Positions 1-8,763 of a stretch of 64,000 nucleotides of DNA are shown here, one piece after another. Position numbers and translations under genes: made by a program. The notes under the pieces are model-generated. The model was not told where the DNA came from. It saw only the letters and a program-made list of their open reading frames with translations, and made no database searches. Each line of letters opens with the position of its first letter. Position 1 is the first letter of the stretch. The DNA lies in assembly GCF_050487225.1 (NCBI RefSeq), contig NZ_JBKQGY010000001.1:310001-374000 (forward strand). The letters run 5' to 3'. The DNA is from Paenalcaligenes sp050487225 (GTDB lineage: Bacteria; Pseudomonadota; Gammaproteobacteria; Burkholderiales; Burkholderiaceae_B).

Positions 1-3000
1 AAAGGCAGCAAGAACACCGTGAAGTTGTTGGCGCTGGATACCCAAGGTCAGCCTATTTCTGGGCAAGCTATGACGTTGCGTGGCCAAGTGCGTAAAACCT
101 TGTCTACCCGTAAGCGTTTGGTGGGCGGTTTTTACAGCTACGACAATCAGCAGCAAGTAGAAGATTTGGGTCAACTGTGCAAAGGCTCTACCAATGAAAA
201 AGGCGAGCTGGAATGTTCTATTGATCCTAAGAAAGGTGGTGAGATTGTCTTGATTGCCGAAGCAGAAGATGCAGCGGGCAACAAAGCGGATGCGTCCACC
301 AATGTTTGGGTGAGCAGTTCCGAGAGACTATGGTTTGGCGGCGAAAACGATGACCGTATAGACCTGATCCCTGCCAAGAAAGTATGGGCGCCCGGCGAGG
401 AAGCTGAATTCCAAGTTCGTATGCCATTTGAAAAGGCCACCGTTCTGGTTAGCGTAGAGCGCGAGGGTGTACTGAGCTATGAAATCATGGAAGTGTCTGC
501 GGACAATCCGGTGATCAAATTGCCAGTGCTGGCTGAGTGGGGGCCAAACGTATTTGTATCAGCGTTGGTGGTACGTGGTCGTTTACGCAGTGTGCCATGG
601 ACTTCGTTCTTTAGCTGGGGATGGAAACAGCCCTTTGATTGGTACGATGCGTGGAGCAATAGCGATGCCGAGTACGAAGCACCTACCACTACCGTAGATT
701 TGTCTAAACCTACGTACCGCTTGGGTTTGGTGGAAATCGAAGTACGTACTGATGAGAATCAACTGAAAGTTGAGGTGAAGCCTGAGCAACCACGTTATGC
801 CGTGCGTGAAAAGGTAGATGTAGAAGTACAAGTCAAATTGCCTGATGGCAAACCAGCGGCAGGTGCATTGTTAAGCTTTGCTGCGGTAGACGAAGCCTTG
901 TTAGAGCTGTCTCCTAACCGTAGTTGGGACGTGGTGAAAGCCATGTTGCAGCCACATGCTTACGGTGTGAATACGGCAACGGCACAGTCCGAGGTAGTAG
1001 GGCGACGACACTATGGCCGTAAAGCCATTCCTGCTGGCGGTGGTGGCGGTAAAGCACCGACGCGTGAGTTGTTAGATACCTTATTGCTGTGGCAAGGTGA
1101 GGTACGTACGGATGAGCAAGGTATTGCCCATATAGAAGTACCGTTGAATGATGCGTTGACAGCCTTTAAGTTGGTGGCCATTGCTGAATACGGTGAGCAG
1201 CGCTTTGGTACCGGCAGTGCGTCTATTGTGGTGAGCCAAGACGTACAACTGATTTCTGGGTTGCCAGAAGTGGTGCGTAATGGTGACAACTACCAAGCCA
1301 CCTTCACAGTGCGTAATAGCAGCGAGCAAGATCGCACATTGGTGTTGAAAGCCACTATGCAGTGGGCAGGTCAAGACAAACCCGTGGCATTGCCTGCGCA
1401 AGAGGTCGCGTTGGCAGCGGGGCGTGCTCAAACCGTGCAGTGGCCTGTAGATGTCCCTGCTGGATTAGCGGGTGAAGGGGATGCGCAAATTACATGGCGT
1501 ATCGACGCCGAAGATGCGTCGCAGCCTAATGCACGCGACTCGCTGACCGTGACACAAGTGGTGAAACCGGCTGTGCCTGTGATTACTCAGCAAGGTTTCT
1601 GGACTCTGGTAAAAGAGGACAAGGCGTACGACGCGCAGTTGAGTACACCAGAAGGGGCGTTGCGTGATAGCGCAGGCCAATTCTTGGGTGGTATTGCTAT
1701 TCAGTTGCAATCAGGTTTGTCGGCGGATTTGCCAGACGTACGTCGGTGGTTCCAGCGTTACCCCTACACATGCTACGAGCAACAAATGTCGCGTGCGGTG
1801 GTATTGGATGACACCGCATTGTGGCAACAATTAACGCTGGGTGCGGCGGCTTATATTGCGCCAGACCAATTGCTGCGCTATTTCCCAAGCCCTATGTTAA
1901 AAGGTAGCCCGGTACTGACCTCGTATGTGATGAACTTGGCCGATGAAGCCAAACAGCGTAATGAGGCCTTTAGCCTGCCTAGCAGCATGCAAGCACAGTT
2001 GTTGCAAGGTTTGCGTAATGTGGTGATGGGCCATACCGTACGAGAAGATTGGCTCTCACCAGAGCAGCGCGCCTTGCGTCAGTTGATGATGATCGAAACC
2101 TTGTCCCGTTATCAGTCGGCAACGGCCAATATGCTGGACAGCATCACCATTGAGCCGCAAAACTGGCCAGTAGAAAGTATTTTGGACTGGTTGCTGGTGT
2201 TAGATCGTGTTCCTAATATTGCGAATGCAGCAGAGCACAAAGCTAAGGCTATAGATGTACTGCGCACTAGACTGGTCACGCGTGGTAGCTCTTTGCGCGT
2301 GAACGAAGGCGATTATCAGTGGTGGTTGATGCGTAGCCCTGTGACAGCACAAGCTAGATTGCTGGTGTGGGCGCAGCAGCAAGACGCGTGGCAAGATGAT
2401 GTGCCGCTGTTGTTGCAAGCACTGATCAATATGCAAACCAAAGGTCATTGGTTGAGCACGACTGATAATGCACAAGCATCGCAGTCTATTGGTTTGTTGG
2501 CCAAACAAGTGAAGCCTGCCGAAGGGATGGCGCTGCTGAGTCTGGGCGATAAAAACCGTATGGTGAATTGGGCTACAGTGAACAGCAAAGGGCCTGATTC
2601 TCGTAGCTACAATCAGCAGTTAGCGTGGCCAGAGCACCAAGTGCCTTTGCAGATACAGCAAGAGGGGGCAGGTGATGTGTGGGCGTTGATTCGTTTGCAA
2701 GCGGCCGTGCCTACTGCTAAAGCTGTGATGTCTGGCTATTCCGTACAGCGAGAAGTGATCCCCGTGACGCAAGCCGTAGCAGGTGAGTGGACCGTGGGTG
2801 ACGTGTACAAGGTACGTCTGACTATTGATGTGAATGCGGCATCAGGTTGGACGGCAGTGAATGATCCAGTGCCTCCTGGTGCGGTGATTTTAGGCAGCGG
2901 TTTGGGACGTGACTCGGCAATCGAAGCCGCAGGTACTCAACAAACCGGGATGTGGCCAAACTATGTAGAGCGCCGATTTGATGCGTACCAGGCGTACTAC

Positions 3001-3159
3001 GAGAACTTGCCTGCAGGTAAACATACCTTGGAGTACCAAGTGCGCTTGAATACAGCAGGCGAATTTATGTTGCCTGACACCAAAGTTGAGGCGTTGTACG
3101 AGCCTGAAACGCACGCTTTGCAACCTAACGCGCCTATGGTGATTGGTGAAGCAAAGTAA
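1..3159 (+). CDS. yfhM: Bacterial alpha-2-macroglobulin (YfhM type), 5'-truncated by the window edge
   Basis: The reading frame is open from base 1, so the N-terminus lies outside the window and about 1,050 C-terminal residues are visible. The thioester motif CYEQ is encoded at 1771-1782 and is followed by an alpha-helical thioester domain. Upstream is a macroglobulin bait-like segment with a Gly-rich stretch near 1036-1056. In this family the thioester covalently traps attacking proteases in the periplasm, and the protein is normally a lipoprotein of about 1,500-1,650 residues. The 3' end overlaps the following pbpC gene. This pairing is a recurring one, understood as envelope defence: the PBP repairs peptidoglycan while the macroglobulin traps proteases. 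The family call is firm; membrane anchoring cannot be checked here because the signal sequence is not in view. Confidence 0.93.
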   Translation, partial: KGSKNTVKLLALDTQGQPISGQAMTLRGQVRKTLSTRKRLVGGFYSYDNQQQVEDLGQLCKGSTNEKGELECSIDPKKGGEIVLIAEAEDAAGNKADASTNVWVSSSERLWFGGENDDRIDLIPAKKVWAPGEEAEFQVRMPFEKATVLVSVEREGVLSYEIMEVSADNPVIKLPVLAEWGPNVFVSALVVRGRLRSVPWTSFFSWGWKQPFDWYDAWSNSDAEYEAPTTTVDLSKPTYRLGLVEIEVRTDENQLKVEVKPEQPRYAVREKVDVEVQVKLPDGKPAAGALLSFAAVDEALLELSPNRSWDVVKAMLQPHAYGVNTATAQSEVVGRRHYGRKAIPAGGGGGKAPTRELLDTLLLWQGEVRTDEQGIAHIEVPLNDALTAFKLVAIAEYGEQRFGTGSASIVVSQDVQLISGLPEVVRNGDNYQATFTVRNSSEQDRTLVLKATMQWAGQDKPVALPAQEVALAAGRAQTVQWPVDVPAGLAGEGDAQITWRIDAEDASQPNARDSLTVTQVVKPAVPVITQQGFWTLVKEDKAYDAQLSTPEGALRDSAGQFLGGIAIQLQSGLSADLPDVRRWFQRYPYTCYEQQMSRAVVLDDTALWQQLTLGAAAYIAPDQLLRYFPSPMLKGSPVLTSYVMNLADEAKQRNEAFSLPSSMQAQLLQGLRNVVMGHTVREDWLSPEQRALRQLMMIETLSRYQSATANMLDSITIEPQNWPVESILDWLLVLDRVPNIANAAEHKAKAIDVLRTRLVTRGSSLRVNEGDYQWWLMRSPVTAQARLLVWAQQQDAWQDDVPLLLQALINMQTKGHWLSTTDNAQASQSIGLLAKQVKPAEGMALLSLGDKNRMVNWATVNSKGPDSRSYNQQLAWPEHQVPLQIQQEGAGDVWALIRLQAAVPTAKAVMSGYSVQREVIPVTQAVAGEWTVGDVYKVRLTIDVNAASGWTAVNDPVPPGAVILGSGLGRDSAIEAAGTQQTGMWPNYVERRFDAYQAYYENLPAGKHTLEYQVRLNTAGEFMLPDTKVEALYEPETHALQPNAPMVIGEAK

Positions 3160-5308
3160 GGTGAAAAAAAGCGCACTATGGATGCTGGGTGCAGGCGCTA
3201 TGTTGCTTTCAACAAGCAGCATAGCGCGCTACCCTGATCTGTCCACGCTACAGCAAGAAAATCCCGCGTCTGAATTCATTGTGCAAGACCGTAGTGGTTC
3301 GCCACTGCAGGCCTTGCGTGTGAATTTCCAGCAGCGCCGTGGCGATTGGGTGCCGTTGTCGCACATCTCACCAGCCTTACAACGCGCTGTGCTGGCTTCT
3401 GAAGATCAACGGTTTTTTGAACACGGCGGAGTGGATTGGCTGGCCGTCGCCAATGCGGCGTGGGATCAGTTATGGGATCAGCGGGTACACCGTGGTGCAT
3501 CCACGTTGTCCATGCAATTGGCGGACTTGATGGGGCTAAGCGAACGCCCAAGCGTGCAACGGCGTTCTTGGCAGGGCAAGCTAGATCAAGCGTATGCAGC
3601 CTATCAGCTGGAGTCCTTGTTTACCAAAGCAGAAATTCTAGAGGCTTACCTTAACTTGGCCCCCTTTAGGGGAGAGCTGGTTGGTATTGATGCGGTGGCT
3701 CGCGTACTGTTTCAAAAACAAGCCAATGCCTTGACGATGCAAGAGGCCGCGTTGGCGGCGGCGATGCTGCGCGCACCTAATGCCTCAGCATCGGTATTGC
3801 AGCAGCGTGCGTGCTCATTGTTGATGAGCATGGGCAGGGCAGAGCAATGTGGGTCATTGGGGTATGTGTTGAGTACGGCCTTGTCGCGTATGCAGGCACC
3901 CATGTGGGATCAGCCGCAATCTGCTAGACACTATGCTCGCCTATTGCAAAACCAAGGGCTGACAGCAGATGGGGCTACTCTGCGCAGCAGTCTGGATGCC
4001 TCTTTGCAAGCCGAGGCAAATAGGGCTGTTGATGCCACGCTGCAAACGTTAAATGTGGCACGCGTTAGCGATGCGGCTGTGGTGGTGCTGGATAATCGCA
4101 GCGGCGAGGTCTTGGCGTATGTGGGGGCGAGTTCGGGTTCGTCGGCCATAGAGGTGGACCATGCTCGTGCTAAGCGCCAAGCTGGTTCAACGTTAAAACC
4201 CTTTTTGTATGCGCAAGCTATAGGTGAAAAGCGCTTAACTGCCGCATCACTGTTAGAGGATTCCCCCTTAAATCTGGCTACTGCTAGTGGCTTGTATGTG
4301 CCGCAAAATTACGATCAGCAGTTCTCAGGCTGGGTCAGTGTGCGCACGGCCTTGGCGTCTTCCTTAAACATTCCTACTGTGCGTACGTTAGAAATGGTGC
4401 AGGTAGACCGTTTTGCTAATCTCCTACGAGCGTTGGGTTTGCCTCTGGATAAAGCCACTGAGCACTATGGTTTTAGTTTGGCTCTGGGCAGTGCTGACAT
4501 TGATTTGTTGTCGTTAACCAATGCCTACAGGGCATTAGCCAATGGCGGTTGCTACAGTCCGCCGCAATTTGTGCCAAGCGAGACAGCGGAGCCTGCGGCG
4601 TGCCAAAGCGTGCTGGATGCAGATGCGTCTTGGATTGTGGCAGATATCCTAGCGGATAGGCAGGCAAGGTCTTACACCTTTGGGTTGGACAGTGCATTGA
4701 GTTTGCCATTCTGGGCAGCAGTCAAAACCGGTACCAGTAAAGACATGCGTGATAACTGGGCGATAGGGTTTAGTGATCGCTATACCGTAGGCGTATGGGT
4801 AGGCAACAGCGATGGCTCGCCCATGCGCAATGTATCCGGGGTTACGGGGGCAGCGCCTATATGGCACAGGATGATGCGCACCTTGCACGATAATGCGTTA
4901 TCCGTAGCGCCTGTTATACCTGAGAATGTCGTGGCGCGTGTGGTGCATTATGAAGGTGTACCTGAGGCAGATCGTACCGAGTACTTCGTGTCAGGTACTG
5001 AACAAGAGTTGATACGTTTAGCTACAAAGAATGCAACGGTGCAGCAACAGGGGCGAGCACGTATCGTGTCACCGACCACTGGCAGCATTTTGGCGTTTGA
5101 CCCAGACATTCCACGACAGCATCAATTGTTGCCGTTACGCGCCACTGGCAGCGGTCAATTGTATTGGCGTGTAAATGGCCAGCCCTATGCAGAAGGTAGC
5201 GAAGCATGGTGGGCTGTACAACCGGGTAAAATTACGGTGGAATTGGTAGATGAAAAGGGCGTAGTGCACGATAGCGTAACGCTGCAGGTTCGTGCGACTA
5301 TTAATTAG
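3146..5308 (+). CDS. pbpC: Penicillin-binding protein 1C (bifunctional transglycosylase/transpeptidase)
   Basis: About 720 residues, the normal length for PBP1C. A short basic N-terminus and a hydrophobic signal/anchor (about residues 8-28) are followed by a GT51 transglycosylase domain with the EDQRFFEHGG motif. The transpeptidase domain has the SxxK motif in AGSTLKP, the SLN triad and KTGTS. A C-terminal PBP1C-type beta domain (last 90 residues) completes it. It would polymerise and cross-link peptidoglycan at the inner membrane. It overlaps the end of the alpha-2-macroglobulin gene, implying translational coupling. The start is uncertain: GTG at 3146 or GTG at 3161 both keep the anchor, and the Shine-Dalgarno signal is weak for each. 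The function is not in doubt. Confidence 0.93.
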   Translation: MKQSKVKKSALWMLGAGAMLLSTSSIARYPDLSTLQQENPASEFIVQDRSGSPLQALRVNFQQRRGDWVPLSHISPALQRAVLASEDQRFFEHGGVDWLAVANAAWDQLWDQRVHRGASTLSMQLADLMGLSERPSVQRRSWQGKLDQAYAAYQLESLFTKAEILEAYLNLAPFRGELVGIDAVARVLFQKQANALTMQEAALAAAMLRAPNASASVLQQRACSLLMSMGRAEQCGSLGYVLSTALSRMQAPMWDQPQSARHYARLLQNQGLTADGATLRSSLDASLQAEANRAVDATLQTLNVARVSDAAVVVLDNRSGEVLAYVGASSGSSAIEVDHARAKRQAGSTLKPFLYAQAIGEKRLTAASLLEDSPLNLATASGLYVPQNYDQQFSGWVSVRTALASSLNIPTVRTLEMVQVDRFANLLRALGLPLDKATEHYGFSLALGSADIDLLSLTNAYRALANGGCYSPPQFVPSETAEPAACQSVLDADASWIVADILADRQARSYTFGLDSALSLPFWAAVKTGTSKDMRDNWAIGFSDRYTVGVWVGNSDGSPMRNVSGVTGAAPIWHRMMRTLHDNALSVAPVIPENVVARVVHYEGVPEADRTEYFVSGTEQELIRLATKNATVQQQGRARIVSPTTGSILAFDPDIPRQHQLLPLRATGSGQLYWRVNGQPYAEGSEAWWAVQPGKITVELVDEKGVVHDSVTLQVRATIN

Positions 5309-5385
5309 AATTAACATTTAATCATGTTAGGTAACGTAGTATGCTGCTACACTCCCGACATATATTTACTTTGAGAGGAAAAGCC

Positions 5386-5976
5386 ATGTCCGCGAAGCTC
5401 TGGATGAGCCGTACCCTTGCTCCAATTGGTTTGTTGGCTTTGGCTGCGTGCCAAACCGTACCGCAAAAAACGGATGCGGATGCTGCTAGCACAACAGCAG
5501 CCCCAACAACAGCTACAGCACCTGCACAGCAGCCTGCTGGGGCACAAGACCAAAATGCACAGCAGATGTTGTCACCAGTATTGGTTTTCCTTGCCGACAC
5601 AAAACCGCAAGAAGGTTGGGCGGAAGTACAAGTGGGTGAAAACAGCAGTTTGTATCTAGAGCCTGAAGCTTTTCTCGCATTGGAAGACTTCACCGGCGTA
5701 GAAGCTGGCCGCAGTGAAGCAGGTGAAGGCTTGTTGGCGCTGGATATGAGCGAACAAGCAATTGCAAACGTGACTCGCGTGACCTCTGCTAACCCAGGCA
5801 AACGCCTAGCATTGGTGGTAGACGGTACCTTGTTGGCTGTTCCTGGTTACTCCGAGCCTATTACCAGCGGTCGTCTGGTATTCATGGTTGGTAGCGAACA
5901 GAACGCTGTAACGGCTGCGCGTATCATCGCTGGTGATGCGGCTCCTGCACCAACGCAGGCTCCTGCCAGAAAATAA
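5386..5976 (+). CDS. Uncharacterised lipoprotein, Ala/Thr/Gln-rich N-terminus
   Basis: 196 residues. ATG 5386 is chosen because GAGAGGAA lies just upstream and because it begins a clean lipoprotein signal ending in the lipobox LAAC (Cys at about residue 22). An upstream in-frame ATG at 5341 would put 15 extra residues before the signal and is less likely. The mature protein starts with a low-complexity Ala/Thr/Gln/Pro linker of about 50 residues, followed by a compact domain of about 120 residues containing no motif I recognise. A Pro/Ala-rich tail ends in RK. A strong hairpin follows at 6002-6040, so it is probably transcribed alone. It sits downstream of pbpC with a 77-bp gap. An envelope role is inferred only from the lipobox. 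Confidence 0.75.
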   Translation: MSAKLWMSRTLAPIGLLALAACQTVPQKTDADAASTTAAPTTATAPAQQPAGAQDQNAQQMLSPVLVFLADTKPQEGWAEVQVGENSSLYLEPEAFLALEDFTGVEAGRSEAGEGLLALDMSEQAIANVTRVTSANPGKRLALVVDGTLLAVPGYSEPITSGRLVFMVGSEQNAVTAARIIAGDAAPAPTQAPARK

Positions 5977-6001
5977 TACGCTATAGATAGCGTGTTATGA
6001 G

Positions 6002-6040
6002 CAACGCCCCGGAATGTGTCTAGGCACTTCCGGGGCGTTG
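6002..6040 (+). terminator. Hairpin terminator after the lipoprotein gene
   Basis: A perfect 13-bp GC-rich stem (left arm 6002-6014, right arm 6028-6040) has a 13-nt loop that can itself close by three more pairs. The T-tract is poor (ttgttg). Position between the lipoprotein stop and pyrB supports a terminator role. Confidence 0.7.
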
Positions 6041-6158
6041 TTGTATGCGCGTTGTTTGATTCCGTCTACAAAATAGCGTGGATGATGTAAAAAGTTCATA
6101 CGCCTTCGTGGTTTGATTATAAAATGTGCGCATTGCGTATAGTTCTATGGAGCGAATG

Positions 6159-7451
6159 ATGGCTGTTTCCCAACAAGTGTTTTTGCGCGATGCAATGCGT
6201 CGTTTGAATCTAACCCGAGATGTGTTTGCAGCGCGTGTTGGTGTAAAACGCCGTGCATTGGATACCTGGCTACTGCCAGAGGGTTCGCAAGAGTTTCGCT
6301 CTATGCCCGAAGTGGTGCTGCGTTTCGTGACCGAAATCGTAGAGAACGACACGCTTCTGACTAAGTATGCGCAGAGCGTACAGTCAGGTCCATTGCGTGA
6401 CCGCATTGCGGTAGGTGGTAAACATCAGTTGCTGTCTGTAGAACAGTTCGGTCGTGAATCGGTAGAAGAATTATTCCGAGTCGCTGACCTGATGCAGCCT
6501 ATAGCGCGACGCCAGAAAGTGTCGCGTGTATTAGAAGGCGCGGTGTTGGGTAACTTGTTCTTTGAAGCCAGTACTCGTACTCGCGTGAGCTTCGGGGCTG
6601 CATTCTGCCGTTTGGGCGGCTCGGTGTGTGACACCACCGGTTTTACGTTTTCCTCCATGGCCAAAGGTGAATCTATCTATGACACCAGCCGTGTCATGAG
6701 CGGCTATGTGGACGCTATGGTGATCCGTCACCCAGAGCAAGGTTCGGTGGCTGAGTTTGCACGCGCAACCAATATTCCTGTAGTAAACGGTGGTGATGGC
6801 GCGGGTGAACACCCTAGCCAAGCATTGCTAGATTTGTATACCATTCTGACGGAATTTTCTCGTCTGGGTAAATTGCTGGATGGTGCACACATCGTGATGA
6901 CGGGCGACCTGAAATATGGCCGTACTGTGCACTCGTTGCTGAAGTTATTGGCTTTGTATCGTGGTCTGAAATTCACGCTGATTTCTCCGCTGGGTTTGGA
7001 AATGCCAGAAGAGATCATTGAGCATGTGGCCAAACTAGGTAATCACGTGATTGAGCAATCTCACGATTTGGCTGATGTGAAAGGCGCTGATGTGATTTAC
7101 GCTACCCGCGTACAGAAAGAGCGTTTCTCGGATGAGCAACTGGAAGGCTACACCGCAGAGTTCCAAGTATCCAAAGCGTTGATTGATCAGTACTGCGATG
7201 AAAACGTGATCGTGATGCACCCGCTGCCACGTGACAGCCGTGAAGGTGCTCATGATTTGAGCGTAGATTTGAACGACGACCCTCGTCTGGCTATTTTCAG
7301 ACAAGCCGATAACGGTATTCCTGTGCGTATGGCAATCTTTGCGGTATTGCTGGGGGTAGAGAATTTAGTACAGCACTCTATGCGTGACGTGACATGGAAT
7401 CCACCTTCACATGTGGGTCCCGATGATGCTGTCTTCCACGGCATGTACTAA
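6159..7451 (+). CDS. pyrB: Aspartate carbamoyltransferase with N-terminal helix-turn-helix extension
   Basis: 430 residues. It catalyses carbamoyl phosphate + L-aspartate to N-carbamoyl-aspartate, the committed step of pyrimidine synthesis. The carbamoyl-phosphate loop FFEASTRTRVSF (about residues 134-145), HPSQALLDLYT and HPLPR are all present, so the catalytic domain looks complete from about residue 88. The first 85 residues are extra relative to classical PyrB (about 310) and contain an XRE-like helix-turn-helix (about residues 8-40, LTRDVFAARVGVKRRALDTW). Start: GGAG at 6149-6152 is well spaced for ATG 6159; ATG 6147, ATG 6156 and GTG 6126 are alternatives. No pyrI or pyrC lies beside it. 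Long PyrB forms of this kind are, to my memory, found in Bordetella relatives. Confidence 0.93.
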   Translation: MAVSQQVFLRDAMRRLNLTRDVFAARVGVKRRALDTWLLPEGSQEFRSMPEVVLRFVTEIVENDTLLTKYAQSVQSGPLRDRIAVGGKHQLLSVEQFGRESVEELFRVADLMQPIARRQKVSRVLEGAVLGNLFFEASTRTRVSFGAAFCRLGGSVCDTTGFTFSSMAKGESIYDTSRVMSGYVDAMVIRHPEQGSVAEFARATNIPVVNGGDGAGEHPSQALLDLYTILTEFSRLGKLLDGAHIVMTGDLKYGRTVHSLLKLLALYRGLKFTLISPLGLEMPEEIIEHVAKLGNHVIEQSHDLADVKGADVIYATRVQKERFSDEQLEGYTAEFQVSKALIDQYCDENVIVMHPLPRDSREGAHDLSVDLNDDPRLAIFRQADNGIPVRMAIFAVLLGVENLVQHSMRDVTWNPPSHVGPDDAVFHGMY

Positions 7452-7458
7452 ATAGCAA

Positions 7459-7482
7459 AAGGGCACCAAACGGTGCCCTTTC
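7459..7482 (+). terminator. Rho-independent terminator between pyrB and rdgC
   Basis: Arms AAAGGGCACC (7459-7468) and GGTGCCCTTT (7473-7482) enclose the 4-nt loop AAAC. The A-rich 5' flank and T-rich 3' flank make it usable in both directions between these convergent genes. Confidence 0.9.
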
Positions 7483-7504
7483 TATATGCGGGGAGCGTAG
7501 TTGC

Positions 7505-8407
7505 TTACACTACTTTTTTCTCGCCACCCAGCGCATTCAGCAAGTCATCAAACAGCTTTGTTAGTTCAGCAGTCATGAGTGTCATGTCTGAATTAAACAA
7601 TTCTGCTTCATCACCAGCCAATACTTCGTTTTGCTCTTTCAGTACATCCAGAGGTGCAACGCGTTTTAGTTCTAGGCCATCGGTCAGAACGAAAGAAATG
7701 CGATCATCCCATGTGAGGGCCAAGCGCGTGCACTGTTTGCCGGACTCAATATGACGGCGCAGTTCCTCAGGCTCAGCGCTGTGGCGCACGTAGCGAACCA
7801 CGGCACGGCTCTCGCTAGTAGAGCGCAGCTCGGTGTCTTGGTCGATACTGAAATTAGTAGGGGCTTCATCTTCGATCAGCCAAGAGGTCATCGCCGCGCC
7901 AGGAGATAGCTCGGTGTAGAGCGGCAAGACAGGGAAGGGGTTCAGGCTTTTCGCCAACAGACCCATCACTTCATCGCCGGTTGCGGCCGAGGCTGCATCG
8001 ACTACCAACCAGAGGTTTTTGGTATCAATCCAGATGCGGGTGTCGCGTGCAATGCTGAAAGCGCGTGGCATCAACTCAGTGATGACCTGCTCTTTAATTT
8101 CACTCATTTGCTTGCGACCTGGTTTGTAGCCTTGTTCGGCTTCCATGTCGCGAGCTTTGGCGCGAGCCACCTGATTAATTACGGTGCTAGGCAGCAGTTT
8201 CTTTTCGCTACGTAGGCAGATCAAAAACTGATCGTTCAGGGCGTGTACCAGCCCTTCACCTTCACGGGGGGCAACCCAACCCAAGCTCAGTGGGTCTTGG
8301 CTAGTGCCAGGTTGAAAAGCATGTTCTTGCAGTGCTGCTTCTAGCGTGTCTGCAGTGTAGTCCCACTCGGGGGAGAGGCGGAAAATTCGTAGATTTTTAA
8401 ACCACAT
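7505..8407 (-). CDS. rdgC: Recombination-associated protein RdgC
   Basis: 300 residues, the usual length. It begins MWFKNLRIFRL, the typical RdgC N-terminus. That sets the start at 8407, rather than the in-frame TTG two codons upstream. RdgC forms a ring around double-stranded DNA, restrains RecA-promoted recombination and is nucleoid-associated; in Neisseria it is needed for pilin variation. Family features visible include the LSLGWVAP segment and an acidic, helical C-terminus. It lies head-to-head with recA across a 356-bp gap, which fits its functional link to RecA. It is convergent with pyrB. Confidence 0.95.
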   Translation of the reverse strand: MWFKNLRIFRLSPEWDYTADTLEAALQEHAFQPGTSQDPLSLGWVAPREGEGLVHALNDQFLICLRSEKKLLPSTVINQVARAKARDMEAEQGYKPGRKQMSEIKEQVITELMPRAFSIARDTRIWIDTKNLWLVVDAASAATGDEVMGLLAKSLNPFPVLPLYTELSPGAAMTSWLIEDEAPTNFSIDQDTELRSTSESRAVVRYVRHSAEPEELRRHIESGKQCTRLALTWDDRISFVLTDGLELKRVAPLDVLKEQNEVLAGDEAELFNSDMTLMTAELTKLFDDLLNALGGEKKVV

Positions 8408-8614
8408 GTGCAAGTGTCTTTGTTGAAAAAGTGATGCCTGCTATGGGTGCAGGTTGGTGAGTAGAATGAATGAATTGTACGCGCATTTGCATGGCTGTCA
8501 GGTGAAAAAGTCCTAGCGTAGGCATAAAGTACAGGCCTGTGTTTTAATGGCTGATTTTGTGACTAGGTAGCACGGTTGCATGACGTTTACGTACAATCCT
8601 GTATGGCTTTATAT

Positions 8615-8654
8615 AGCGTAACGCATATTCAGGTCGGCTTAGGCGCGTTACGCT
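8615..8654. repeat. Perfect 10-bp inverted repeat upstream of recA
   Basis: AGCGTAACGC at 8615-8624 and GCGTTACGCT at 8645-8654 are exact reverse complements separated by 20 nt. No T-tract follows on either strand, so a terminator is unlikely. A two-site operator or a hairpin are both possible. Confidence 0.6.
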
Positions 8655-8701
8655 GCAACAGAAAATAGTTACGTAATTAGGTGTGGTGTAATACTGGATA
8701 T

Positions 8702-8717
8702 CTGTTTATTTATACAG
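8702..8717 (+). promoter_or_regulatory. LexA (SOS) box of recA
   Basis: CTGTTTATTTATACAG matches the CTGT-N8-ACAG consensus exactly. It abuts the -10 hexamer TATAAT at 8718-8723 and so occupies the -35/-10 spacer, where LexA would block RNA polymerase. The -35 is weak (TGGATA at 8695-8700, 17-bp spacing). Confidence 0.92.
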
Positions 8718-8723
8718 TATAAT
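8718..8723 (+). promoter_or_regulatory. recA promoter -10 element
   Basis: Perfect TATAAT 41 bases before the recA start codon and directly next to the LexA box. Transcription would start near 8730, leaving a leader of about 34 nt. Confidence 0.7.
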
Positions 8724-8763
8724 AATTTTTTGAATTTCATGCCTCTCTTTGAAGGATTACCCC

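Larger units (their letters stand above)
8408..8763. promoter_or_regulatory. Divergent control region between rdgC and recA
   Basis: 356 bp without a gene. The recA-proximal end holds a LexA box and a TATAAT -10 element (listed separately), and the middle holds a perfect 10-bp inverted repeat at 8615-8624 / 8645-8654. I found no convincing small ORF. The rdgC-proximal 200 bp is AT-rich and must hold the rdgC promoter, but no single pair of hexamers stands out. Confidence 0.6.
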
